64,000 nucleotides of DNA from Dipteris shenzhenensis (taxonomy: Eukaryota; Polypodiophyta; Polypodiopsida; Gleicheniales), in NCBI GenBank assembly GCA_047967505.1, contig CM106539.1, one strand, 5' to 3'. Below, piece after piece: positions 24,795 to 34,185 of the stretch. The number at the start of each line of letters is the position of its first letter. The stretch's first letter is position 1. The translations under genes and the position numbers were made by a program. The notes below the pieces were generated by a model. The model was not told the DNA's origin and did no database searches. It saw only the letters and a program-made list of their open reading frames with translations.

Positions 24795-25632
24795 TTGGAT
24801 AAGTGTGTTGTGCTTGGTCATCAGGTAGACTACCTTAGTACCCGTCCTAGATCACGAGCGGGACATGGTAGGATGGGGTGTCAGGAGCGTCAGACTGTAG
24901 GTGTTCGGCATCGACGCGAGGCACTAGAGCTGCACACTATCCCTGCACCGGCATTGCGAGCTATTGGAGGATGGATTAGGGGGGATGTTCATTCAGTGGC
25001 ATCATCCTTGCACGACATGGTCTCTGCCCTATCGAGATCACTTTCGATTCCACCTCCCACATCTATGGAGCTTCCCACATCTACACCGCCTCAGCATGAG
25101 TTGGAGACTCGAGATGCATGGATTGCAGAGTTGGAGGCATTGTTGGCTGAGTCTAGGGATGAGGTTACTTGTTCTGATTATTTTAGTTTATTTTTTTATT
25201 GCGTGTTTTGAACTGAAGTTTTTTGGTTAATTCTCACCATGTACGCGACATGTTTGCATTGCAGGCACATCTATTGCGATAGGATATGGAGTCTCGTGTA
25301 CAACTATTGGAGGCAGATTTGAAGGAGCAGAGGATTCGGACATGCATAGCATACCATCGAGCGGAGCACTATATTTTGCAGTTGAGACATATTAGTCGTG
25401 ATCCATCTCGCCATAGGATCGACCCCAGCGTGGCCTTGTACCCCGCTCCTCGTGTAGATGTGCCGACTAGGACACCCATAGGCGCACCAGTCATAGCCAG
25501 GCTTCCTACCACCACTTGCGTCCTTTGCCACGAGGAGTTTGACACCGTAGGGTGGTTTGGACTAGGGTGCGGCCACATCGCACATCTCCATTGCATGACT
25601 CGTCACATGGTGGCACGATCAGTGTGCCCTTT
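24795..25632 (+). pseudogene. Coiled-coil RING-H2 gene remnant, 5' part
   Basis: An open frame runs to GAG|GT at 25163 and resumes after ...TTGCAG at 25265 in the same frame, giving a phase-0 intron of 101 bp. The protein after the intron is charged and heptad-like (about 25290-25400), then carries a RING-H2 signature: C-x2-C, 13 residues, C-x-H-x2-H-x2-C, 10 residues, then C-P. The last cysteine is missing because a copia element begins at 25633. The reading frame resumes at 34186 beyond it. An in-frame TAG at 25280-25282 shows decay. The true start codon is not seen; the frame is open to at least 24795. RING-H2 proteins are usually ubiquitin ligases, but the substrate is unknown. Confidence 0.65.
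25628..25632. repeat. Target-site duplication, left copy (CCTTT)
   Basis: Five bases directly left of the copia LTR. The right copy is CCTGT (34186-34190). The single mismatch is probably a later mutation of the left copy, because CCTGT restores a cysteine codon pattern in the host frame. Confidence 0.7.
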
Positions 25633-25889
25633 TGACAAAATATGAAGAGGGGAGAGGAGAAGAGTGGAGATGAGGAGAGAGGGCACAGCTAGAGAGCACA
25701 CCACAAATGACTAACTGTACACTAGATTTAGCTGAAAAAATAGAATATATACAAACCCTTTTAGGGTTAGGGTTAGGGGACCTAACCCTTTCCTTTATAG
25801 CACTCTATAAGGTTAGTGCTATGCACATATGATCACCTGATGGTGCTGTGCACACATGATCACATGATGTTGAGCGTGAACTCTCAACA
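25633..25889 (-). repeat. Copia 1 3' LTR (257 bp)
   Basis: Bounded by TG...CA. In transcriptional direction it carries GTGCTATAAAGG (TATA box) followed within about 25 bases by two AACCCTAA telo-box motifs. It is followed on the internal side by the purine tract GAGGGAAGG (minus strand, 25890-25898). Confidence 0.93.
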
Positions 25890-25977
25890 CCTTCCCTCAA
25901 GATCAACATCATGAAGTAGGCCTTCCCTCAAGATGATGATTCTGGGGAATCGAAGAAGGACTGAGCATTACATTCCA

Positions 25978-27825
25978 TCACACCCCCTTAATGGGAATGT
26001 CCTTCCTCTGCATCAAACCAAGAGCTAGTCGGTGTTTCTCGAATAGCTCTTTACTGAGTGGTTTGGTAAAGATGTCTGCAACATTCTCTTTGCTATCACA
26101 ATGCTGCAGTGTGATGTCACCAAGTAACACTCTTTCTCTGATGAAGTGCTCTCTGACATCAATGTGCTTTGTTCTGGAGTGATATACTGGATTTTTGGCC
26201 AATGCTTGAGCCGATTGATTATCATAGTATATTGTTGTTGGCTTTGACTCATCAAAGTAATCTGTTTCTGACAATAGTCTTCTGAGCCATATAGCCTCAC
26301 ATGCACCTATAGTGAGTGCCCTATATTCTGCTTCAGTCGAAGACAAAGAAACAGTTGGTTGTTTGTTTGACAACCATGATATAGCACCTTGACCAAGGAA
26401 AAATGCATATCCCTGTGTCGATCTCCTGGTCTCATGATCTCCAGCATAGTCACTGTCACAGTATCCATGCAACCGTGGATGACTTCCTCTGTATTCTATC
26501 CCAAACTGTCTTGTACCTCTGATGTATCTCAAGGCTCTTTTGGCTGCATTCCAGTGAGACTATTTTGGATTTGCCATAAACTGTGCTAGTGAGCTTACTG
26601 CATAACAAATATCTGGCCGTGTGATTGTCAGATATATAAGAGATCCAATGAGTTGCCTGTAGTATCTGTCATTGACTGTAGGCTTTTCTGAATCTTTAGT
26701 AAGTTTCAAGCTCTGTTCCATGGGAGTGGCTGCAATCTTGCAATCTGCCATATGAAACTTCTTCAGGAGACTGTCAACATACTTGAGCTGACTCATGAAT
26801 GTGCTATCCAAATCTCTCCAGAACTCAATTCCAAGACAATAGTGCATAAGTCCAAGATCTTTCATGTCGAACTCTGCAGATAAGTCTTGTTTTAATTTTT
26901 TGATGAAGCTATCCTTGCTTCCTGTCACAATCAGATCATCTATGTACAAAAGTGCAATCGTAATGTCTTCTCCTTGAACTTTGTAGTAGAGAGTATGATC
27001 TACATTGGACTTCATGTATCCCAGATCAGCAAAATACTTGTCAATTCTGCTGCACCAACTTCTGGGTGCTTGTTTTAAGCCGTAGAGACTTTTCTTGAGA
27101 TGGCAAACCTTGTTCTCCTTTCTTGGTTCAACATAACCGGCTGGTTGTTGCATGTAGACTTCCTCGTCTAGATAACCATTGAGAAATGCATTCTTGACAT
27201 CGAGTTGATACACATTCCATTTACTGAGTGTCGCTAGTGATATCAAGAACCGTATGGAATCCATCTTTGCTACTGGAGCATAAGTCTCATCATAATCTTG
27301 GCCATATTGTTGTGCAAATCCTTTTGCAACTAATCTGGCTTTGTATCTCTGAATACTGCCATCTGGATCGTACTTCACTTTGTATACCCATTTGTTGGCT
27401 ATGGCCTTCTTTCCTGGTGGAAGGTCGCATAATTCCCAAGTGTTATTTTTATACAAAGCATCCATTTCTTCATTCATAGCAGTTTGCCATTTTGACTTGT
27501 CTACTGCGTCTTCGAAGTACACTGGCTCTTCTGTAGCCATGATGGTAGTCATAAGAGCATAGTTGGTGGTTTCCACCTGAATTGCTTTGCCTTTCTGAGC
27601 ATATGTCAATCTGGCTGGTGGTCTGCTTTCCCTAGTAGACCATCTGAGCTGCTGTGGCGCTGCTTGGGGTGTTGGTGGCAATTCTTGCTCTTCTTCATCA
27701 ACCTGTTCTGTAGATGACTGTGAAGTCGATACTTCTATCTCCTGTGTAGGTGTTGGCTCTATCCTACTGCTTTTGTAGGAAGAGCTGGGTATTCTATGTT
27801 GCAGGGTTCCGAGGCTTTTTGTCAC
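25978..27825 (-). pseudogene. Copia 1 reverse transcriptase and RNase H
   Basis: The N-terminal part is an acidic, proline/glutamine-rich linker. The RT body follows, with WVYKVKYDPDG, RLVAKGFAQ, QLDVKNAFLNG, SLYGLKQAPRSW and the catalytic YIDD (usual form YVDD). RNase H follows, with GYCDSDYAGD, SLSSTEAEY and the DNQSA and HIDVREHF blocks, so all three acidic positions look kept. A single in-frame TAG after MANPK (near 26563, in place of the usual tryptophan-type codon before SHW) separates RT from RNase H. Otherwise the frame is open across 1.85 kb. The stretch is coded with integrase in a normal copia polyprotein but is cut off from it by the insert at 27826-28953. Confidence 0.9.
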
Positions 27826-27999
27826 CTACAGATATATTGGAATTGTCGTTGTAGTATATATGTAGCTTAGGACCTCGAGTCGTGTTCCGGTGAGAGACGT
27901 AGGCTTAAGTGTGGTGAGTGAACATAATGCAAGCATGTGTAAAAGGCACGTAAACCATTGTTGTTGGGGTAATGAAGGCTTTCGCCTTCATTGGGGGTT

Positions 28000-28165
28000 G
28001 TAGGGTTTAGGAGGAGGTTAAGGGTTCAGAAGGAGGTTCCAGGGTTTAGGAAGAGTTCAAGGGTTCAGAAGGAGGATCCAGGGTTTAGAAAGAGTTCAAG
28101 GTTTAGAAAGAGTTCCAAGGTTCAGAAGGAGTCCAGGGTTAGAAGGAGGTTCCAAGGTTCAGAGT
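28000..28165. repeat. Tandem AGGGTTTAGG/AGGGTTCAGAAGGAGG repeats
   Basis: Units of roughly 20-25 bases alternate AGGGTTTAGG and AGGGTTCAGAAGG with GGAGGTTCC or AAGAGTTCA spacers. The first resembles the plant telomere repeat TTTAGGG. Confidence 0.8.
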
Positions 28166-28259
28166 AGAGTACATGGTGGAGAACTCGTCTCCCTCGTAGA
28201 TCATGGAGTTTAAGGGTTTAGGAAAGCATAGGAGTGGGAGAGGAAGAAGGTGTAAGAGC

Positions 28260-28440
28260 ATGGGTGAAGGAAGAGTGAGAGGAGGAAGGAGGAGGAGGGA
28301 AGAGGAGGAGGGAGAGGGAGGAGAGAGGAGGAGGAGGAGGAGGAGGAGGGAGGAGGAGGAGGAGGAGGGAGGAGGAGGAGGAGGAGGAGGAGGGAGGAGG
28401 GAGGAGGAGAGGGAGAGGGTGGGTTGCAGGGTTGGAGGAG
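28260..28440. repeat. (AGG)n-type purine minisatellite
   Basis: GGAGGAGG runs interrupted by GGGAGG and GAGAGG. The reading frames across it are charge- or serine-repeat artefacts. Confidence 0.9.
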
Positions 28441-28616
28441 AGGGGAGAAGGGTTGCAAGGTTAGGACATGCTTTTGGACGTGCAGTGCAAGGAAGCATGG
28501 ACACTTGAGACAAATGCTTGGAATACCAATGTAGACTCAACACAATGCCCCAAGAGTGTGGGCTTCATTCCATTATGGGGTATTTATACAAGTTGGAGAG
28601 CTTCTCTCTCTGCATG

Positions 28617-28935
28617 TAACACAAAGTCGTTACACAAAGTTGTTACACAAAGTTGTAACACAAAGTTGTAACACAAAGTTGTGTCACAAAGTTGTATCAC
28701 AAAGTCGTAACACATTCTCTCTCTTCATGTAGAAGATGTAACACAAAGTTGTTACACAAAGTTGTAACACAAAGTTGTGTCACAAAGTTGTATCACAAAG
28801 TCGTAACACATTCTCTCTCTTCATGTAGACAAACTCGTAACACAAAGTTGTTACACAAAGTCGTAACATAAAGTTGTGTCTAGAAGTTGTAACACAAAGT
28901 TGTAACACAAAGTTGTATCACAAAGTTGTATCACC
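28617..28935. repeat. ACACAAAGTTGTA array with ~105 bp higher-order unit
   Basis: A 14-15 base unit (GTAACACAAAGTT and variants with GTTACAC, GTGTCAC, GTATCAC) repeats about twenty times. A higher-order block ending CACATTCTCTCTCTTCATGT recurs (near 28711 and 28808, degenerate near 28932). Each unit is partly self-complementary (GTTAC/GTAAC and ACAAAGTTGT). Confidence 0.88.
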
Positions 28936-28953
28936 TTCTCTTTCTTCATAAGT

Positions 28954-31467
28954 TCATGTTGGCACAGAGTCAACAGTAGGTGAGGTTTTCCATTCTGATT
29001 CCTCATCGAAGATTACATCTCTGGAGATAATGACTTTGCGGTTGATGGGATCATACAATTTGTATGCTTTGCTTTCTTCACTGTAGCCAACCATGATGCA
29101 TTTGCGTGACTTTGCATCCAATTTCCTGCGATGATCATCATGTATGTGGGCATATGCTATGCAACCAAATATGCGGAGATGCGCAATGCGTGGCTTGTGT
29201 CCAGTGAATGCTTCATAAGGAGTCATACCTTGTATCGGTTCGGTAGGAAGCCAATTAAGCAAGTAGTTAGCTGTAGCTATTGCTTCTACCCAATACTGAT
29301 TCGGAAGATGCTTTTCCCTAAGCATTGCTCTAGCACTATCTGCTAAAGTCCCATTCTTCCTTTCAGCTCTTGCATTTTGCTGAGGAGTATCTGCACATGT
29401 GAATTGTCTTCGAATGCCGTGATTTTTGCAAAAGTTCATGAATGCTGAAGACATGTATTCACCTCCTCTATCGGATCTCATGACCTTGATCTTTCTGCCT
29501 GTTTGGTTTTCTACCATGGCTTTGAATTCTTGAAATCTGGCAAACACTTCAGGTTTCTCTTTCAGAAAGTAGACCCAACAGTATCTGCTGTAGTCGTCGA
29601 TGAAGGTCAAGTAATAAAGTGAACCATTGATGCTGCGGGTCTGGGCATAACCCCATACATCTGTATGAATCAAATCAAGAATACCTCGTGCACGAGAGGT
29701 ACTTCTGACAAAGTTGGTTCGCTTTTGTTTGCCGAAGCAGCATGCTTCACAAACCTTTCCAAGAAACTGTAGCTTCGGAATCCCAATTGCCATATTTTGA
29801 TTCCTGAGATCTAACAAGTACTTGAAGTTGACATGACCATATCTCTTGTGCCATTTTGCAGATAGTGGCATCTGTTGCATTTGAGCTGACATGGCATGCT
29901 TATTTGGTACTGTAGCTAGCATCCTGTATAAGCGTCCTTCCTTGACACCTTTTGCTACTAGCTGACCTCTTTTGGATTTGTCTCTGATAGTGCATTCATC
30001 ACCGTCGAAGATGACTTTGTAGTTGTGTTCCATCATTTGACCTACTGACAAAAGGTTCTTGCTGAGCTTCGGAACATAGAGCACATCTTTGACTAATCCT
30101 TTTGTACCAGTGAAATTGTTCATAGGGATAATACCTGTCCCTTGAACCGGATTCGGTGTATTGTCTGCTGTGTAGATGACATTCTTTTGACCTTCTAATG
30201 GCTTCATTTCTGTGATCCATTCCTGGTGATTTGTCATATGAGATGATGCACCGCTGTCGATGTACCAAGGATCCTGTTCCACTTGGTCGACTTGATAGCT
30301 GAAATCCTCTTTGGGATTGAAATCAGTGTCTAGGTGCATTGTATCAGTCTGATGCAATTGCTCACTTGCAAGAAACATATTTCCATGTTCATTTGCAAAA
30401 TGACTGTGACTAGAGTGTCCACCATGATGATTTCCTCTTCCTCGGGAATTCCCTCGATTACTGCTGGATTGACCGCCTTGGTCGTACTGCTTCTTGCGGC
30501 AATCTCTTTCATAGTGTCCAAACTTGTGACAGTAGTTGCATTGAATGTTTGACACATTGGTGGATGCATTCCCTCGTCCTTGGAATCTTCCTCGGTTGGA
30601 ATGATTTCCTCTTTGCTGATTCTGATGTTGCTGAGGATGATGTTGATGCTGATGTTGATTTTGACTTTGTTGATGATGACCACTTTTCTGATATGATCTA
30701 CCTCTGTTTCTGCCTTTGCCTCTGCTTCTGTCTGAAGCTGTGAATGCCTGATCATTAGAATGATCTTTACGTGCTTGAATGGCCTGAGTCCTGAGTTCTT
30801 CACCAAGTAGAACTGACTGAAGTTCTTCCAGTGTTGGAATTTGCCGTTGGATGGCAATACTCTGGACTAGATTCTCATATCCTTCTCCTAGTCCATTCAG
30901 GATTACTTGAACCATTTCTACGGGATTCATAGTCTCTCCTGCTGCTGCAAGTTGATTGTTGTAGTCTTTGATGCGGAGTACATAAGCATGACCGGTTTCA
31001 TTGCTATTGCGGAAACTCTGGTTGATCTGGTTTCTCAGGGTGAGAATCCTGGATGTGTTCTTGGACTCGTAGAGAGCTGCGAACATATCCCATGCTTCTT
31101 TTGATGTCTTGACTGTGTTGAGCTGTCCTAGCATGACATCTTGCACATTCTGCTTGATCAGGTGATAGGCATACTTGTCTTTCTTATCCCATTCTGCTTG
31201 AGCTCGGGCAATGGCAGGATCTGCTACTGGTGCGGAAACTGTTTGTGTAGATGTAGATCCCAATGTAGATCCCGTTGCTGGTACTGTGACAACAGATGGA
31301 GTAGAGCTACTGGTGGCTGGATCAGCCAATGGTCTAGGTATAGATCCATCGACATACTCCCATTTGTCCTGAAGCACAAGAATGGTCTCCATTCGGTATT
31401 TCCATGTACCGTAATTGGAGTTGTCTAACTTAGCAGATGCATCCAGATTGAGGTTACTAGTCGACAT
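28954..31467 (-). CDS. Copia 1 gag-protease-integrase polyprotein
   Basis: Start chosen at the ATG of MSTSNL (31467), since the 18 codons before it are leader-like. The residues below count from the upstream ATG at 31521. Gag runs to about residue 340, with the block DNSNYGTWKYRM and an RNA-binding zinc knuckle CNYCHKFGHYERDC (328-341) after a glutamine/histidine-rich stretch. The aspartic protease active site is DSGA (422-425). A pre-integrase HKRYGHVNFKYL (558-569) and CEACCFGKQK precede the integrase core, with catalytic Asp621 (HTD), Asp684 (SDRGGEY) and Glu720 (AERKN). The frame is open throughout (about 837 residues), which is unusual for such an element. It is cut off at 28954 by the 1.1 kb insert, so RT cannot be translated with it. 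Confidence 0.92.
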   Translation of the reverse strand: MSTSNLNLDASAKLDNSNYGTWKYRMETILVLQDKWEYVDGSIPRPLADPATSSSTPSVVTVPATGSTLGSTSTQTVSAPVADPAIARAQAEWDKKDKYAYHLIKQNVQDVMLGQLNTVKTSKEAWDMFAALYESKNTSRILTLRNQINQSFRNSNETGHAYVLRIKDYNNQLAAAGETMNPVEMVQVILNGLGEGYENLVQSIAIQRQIPTLEELQSVLLGEELRTQAIQARKDHSNDQAFTASDRSRGKGRNRGRSYQKSGHHQQSQNQHQHQHHPQQHQNQQRGNHSNRGRFQGRGNASTNVSNIQCNYCHKFGHYERDCRKKQYDQGGQSSSNRGNSRGRGNHHGGHSSHSHFANEHGNMFLASEQLHQTDTMHLDTDFNPKEDFSYQVDQVEQDPWYIDSGASSHMTNHQEWITEMKPLEGQKNVIYTADNTPNPVQGTGIIPMNNFTGTKGLVKDVLYVPKLSKNLLSVGQMMEHNYKVIFDGDECTIRDKSKRGQLVAKGVKEGRLYRMLATVPNKHAMSAQMQQMPLSAKWHKRYGHVNFKYLLDLRNQNMAIGIPKLQFLGKVCEACCFGKQKRTNFVRSTSRARGILDLIHTDVWGYAQTRSINGSLYYLTFIDDYSRYCWVYFLKEKPEVFARFQEFKAMVENQTGRKIKVMRSDRGGEYMSSAFMNFCKNHGIRRQFTCADTPQQNARAERKNGTLADSARAMLREKHLPNQYWVEAIATANYLLNWLPTEPIQGMTPYEAFTGHKPRIAHLRIFGCIAYAHIHDDHRRKLDAKSRKCIMVGYSEESKAYKLYDPINRKVIISRDVIFDEESEWKTSPTVDSVPT

Positions 31468-33916
31468 GGTGCAAGAAATGTACTCAAAAAGTGTCCTGGA
31501 AAACTCTGTATGAATCAACACTGCAAATACACTGAAGATGCCAAGTGAAATCTCTGTACCGTCGGTGAAGATAGAACTGCAGTATATAAGATCTGATCTG
31601 TGTTACAAGGCTTGTGGCAATGATGCCGGGAATAGCCAAGAGGCTTTACAAGGCTAAAAAATGATGTGCACGATGCCGTGAGATAGCCAAATAGGCTTTA
31701 CAATGGTGGCATGTGTGTGTGAAATCAAGTGCTATCTGCCCACTGAACCAATCTGCAATGCCTCTGTACTCTGAAGTCTGCTCACTGAATTGATGAACGT
31801 AAGGTTTCAGGTAATGTAATGATGTGAAATCGGATGTGAGCGTATGGACTGACTCCGAGTAGGTACTAGTTGGGAATTTTGGGCATGGCTTAGATTGGCA
31901 ACTTGGGGAATTCAAAGCGTCCCCTCTATGGCAATCTAGTCTACTCTGATCTAGATCTAAACCAACCGTCGATCGATGAAAGAGCAGCAAATAATTCCTT
32001 TTCTTTTGTTCTTTTTAAGTGCTGGGTCAGATGTGTCGATGTAGAGGCAAATGTGCGTGAAGGAAGTGGTTTTGTCGGCGAGGCACAAATGTGAGTGTAA
32101 CTTGCGCCGAAATGTGCGCATGATGTAACGAGCGCGTAGAGCACGAAAAAATGAGCGACTTTCGTTTTTGGAGCACCCTCAAATTCTTCCTGGATCAAGA
32201 GATACGACTTGATCTAGGTGGAGGGGCAAAAGGAGTGCAAATGGTGCTCAATGATGATGTGTCATTGTGAGTCACATGCAGTGATGATGTGGCACTGTGC
32301 TTAGCAAGAGGTGTGCCAGTGAAGCTCTGTGTTGAGGTGGCAGGAGTGTGCACATGCAGTGTGTGCAGAGTGTGCCTGGCAAGGGACTGTGCCTGCAGAG
32401 GGTCAGTGCTGACTGGACTGCTGAGGTGGCAGTGCTGAGGTGGCACAGATGATGTCAGCAAGGTGACGTGGCAATGCTAATGTGGCACTGATGATGTGTC
32501 CTTGATGACGTGGCACAGGTGACGTGGTTGATGATGTGGCACAGGTGACGCGACAGGTGACGTGGCTGATGACGTGTCACTGATGATGTGGCAGGTGATG
32601 TGGCAGAATGACGTGTCACTGATGATGTGGCAAGTGACGTGGCAGAATGATGTGGTAGGATGACGTGGCCTGCTTATGTGGCAGATAGGATTGCCACGTG
32701 TCACTTGGCTGACCACACCTCAATGTGGTGAGGTTGAGGATAAGATATCCTCCCTCGCTGCCACGTGGCGCTAGGAGAGCAATCGGAATCTTCTAAGATT
32801 CTGACAGAATCTAGGAAGATTCCGTCGTCGTTTCTGTTGGAGCTCGTTGGAGTCTATGTGTGATCCTCAACTGGCTTGCATTGCTAGTGAGCGCGAGTTC
32901 ATCTGCTGCAGCGATGCGAGCTTCATCAGCAGCAGCTCTAGATGCTATGCTCGCTTCCGCCTGCTGCCGATCGCGCTCCTGCTGTCCATCGTGCCACAAT
33001 TGGCAACTCCTATGCCTTTCTGAGACTTGGGCATTCGCATTTCCTGTCACTATGTAGCTGTAGATGTAGCCGGAGAAGAGGAACCGCGTCGATGGAGCCG
33101 TTTGGAGTCGCATGCTATGGAGAGCTTCAAGGAGCACAGTACGGTCAATCCGAAGCAAAAGAACGCATTGGCGAAGCATGTTGACTACCTGGACAAAGTT
33201 CCGATGGATCCTGGTCATCTTCGTCGTCCTCTCCATCTCCTTCACCTTCGACGTTATGACCGTTTGAAGGCTTTAGATGGGCTGGCGGCTCGTCGTCTGC
33301 TTTGAAAGCAAATGGCGATAGAGGCGTTGCATTGTCGATGGAGCAGCCCGTTGGCTATTGCTGTTGGAGGTTTTGGAGCCAGTCGCATTAGATAGTAGAA
33401 GCGTGAGCTCATGAGCTAGGCGTTGGAGCTGCTGGGAGCCTTGGAGTGCCAGTGGCTCGTAGTTGGAGACATCCTTCGGTGTCTTTCAATGAAGCCGGTC
33501 GATGGAGGATCTGTTGCAAGGTCGCCTTGCTATGGGCTGTCGTGAGAAGGCTCGTTGGCGTGGCTCACTGGCTCATTAATTGAGGAGCTTCGTAGTTGTT
33601 GTTGCGCTGGAGATAGAAGCAAGTCGAGGCCTTGGCTAACTCAGACTCTCTGTCATAAGCATATCTCTCTCACGAAGAGCTCTCACAAACTCTCAATAGT
33701 CTCTGAAAAACTCTCTTTTCTCTCAAATGAACTCTCCCTATATCCGAGCTTTGTAAGCTCTCTCACTCTTCTCTCAATAATGAAAACATAAGCTCTCAAT
33801 TAGAATTCTCTCAAGAACAATGATGGAAATTTCTTTCAATGAATCGACGACGGAAATTCTCTATCACACTCTCTCATACTCTCAAGAAACTCAATGTCTC
33901 AGCAGAAGACAAGGAA
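31468..33916 (-). other. Copia 1 untranslated leader, unusually long
   Basis: About 2.4 kb separates the primer site from gag. It holds an ACGT-rich minisatellite (32440-32700) and a 144-codon minus-strand frame (33245-32811) with an alanine-rich helix-like C-terminal half, which I do not recognise. CTCTCA-rich sequence lies next to the primer site. Some of it may be captured host DNA or a further insertion. I found no clear boundaries. Confidence 0.5.
32440..32700. repeat. Minisatellite of TGATGACGTGGCAC-type units
   Basis: Units of about 10-24 bases alternate GATGATGTGGCA and GGTGACGTGGC. TGACGTGG or TGACGTGT occurs at least eight times, and true G-boxes (CCACGTGT, CCACGTGG) lie just beyond at about 32693 and 32760. 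ACGT-core motifs of this type are plant bZIP (ABRE-like) sites. Confidence 0.88.
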
Positions 33917-33928
33917 GCTCTGATACCA
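33917..33928 (-). other. Copia 1 primer-binding site
   Basis: The minus strand reads TGGTATCAGAGC immediately after the 5' LTR, complementary to the 3' end of plant initiator methionine tRNA. It fixes element orientation and the LTR inner edge. Confidence 0.93.
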
Positions 33929-34185
33929 TGACAAAATATGAAGAGGGGAGAGGAGAAGAGTGGAGATGAGGAGAGAGGGCACAGCTAGAGAGCACACCAC
34001 AAATGACTAACTGTACACTAGATTTAGTTGAAAAAATAGAATATATACAAACCCTTTTAGGGTTAGGGTTAGGGGATCTAACCCTTTCCTTTATAGCACT
34101 CTATAAGGTTAGTGCTATGCACATATGATCACGTGATGGTGCTATGCACACATGATCACATGATGTTGAGCGTGAACTCTCAACA
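33929..34185 (-). repeat. Copia 1 5' LTR (257 bp)
   Basis: Nearly identical to the 3' LTR, with four substitutions; one of them creates CACGTG where the other copy has CACCTG. It carries the TATA box and the telo-box pair described for the other LTR and should be the transcribing copy. The right target-site copy CCTGT follows at 34186-34190. Confidence 0.93.

Larger units (their letters stand above)
27826..28953. other. Foreign 1.1 kb insert inside copia 1 pol, LTR-like
   Basis: It lies exactly where the integrase-RT linker should be continuous. It contains telomere-like AGGGTTTAGG/AGGGTTCAG repeats (28000-28165), an AGG/GGA minisatellite (28260-28440), a TATA-like GTATTTATACAAG on the + strand (28579-28591) and an ACACAAAGTTGTA array (28617-28935). 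The promoter-like box, the size and the absence of coding capacity suggest a solo LTR of another element on the + strand. Exact ends and a target duplication could not be fixed by eye. Confidence 0.55.
25633..34185 (-). mobile_element. Ty1/copia LTR retrotransposon, young, nearly complete
   Basis: The element is on the minus strand. Its 5' LTR is 33929-34185, the primer site 33917-33928 (TGGTATCAGAGC, complementary to the initiator Met-tRNA), and gag-protease-integrase 31467-28954. RT-RNase H is 27825-25978, the polypurine tract is next to 25890, and the 3' LTR is 25633-25889. The two 257-base LTRs differ at four positions (about 1.6 %). Domain order (integrase before RT) and the primer site define the superfamily. 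Two lesions are visible: one in-frame TAG in the RT/RNase H frame near 26563 and a 1.1 kb insert between integrase and RT. The 2.4 kb leader between primer site and gag is unusually long. It sits inside a RING-H2 gene remnant. Confidence 0.95.

Noticed and set aside
25758-25790. Interstitial telomere from TTTAGGG repeats
   Set aside because: Only about two units, present identically in both LTRs of a retroelement, so it is an LTR promoter motif rather than a telomere relic.
28203-28543. Frames across the AGG minisatellite (arginine/glutamate or proline/serine rich)
   Set aside because: Composition artefact with frames open on both strands.
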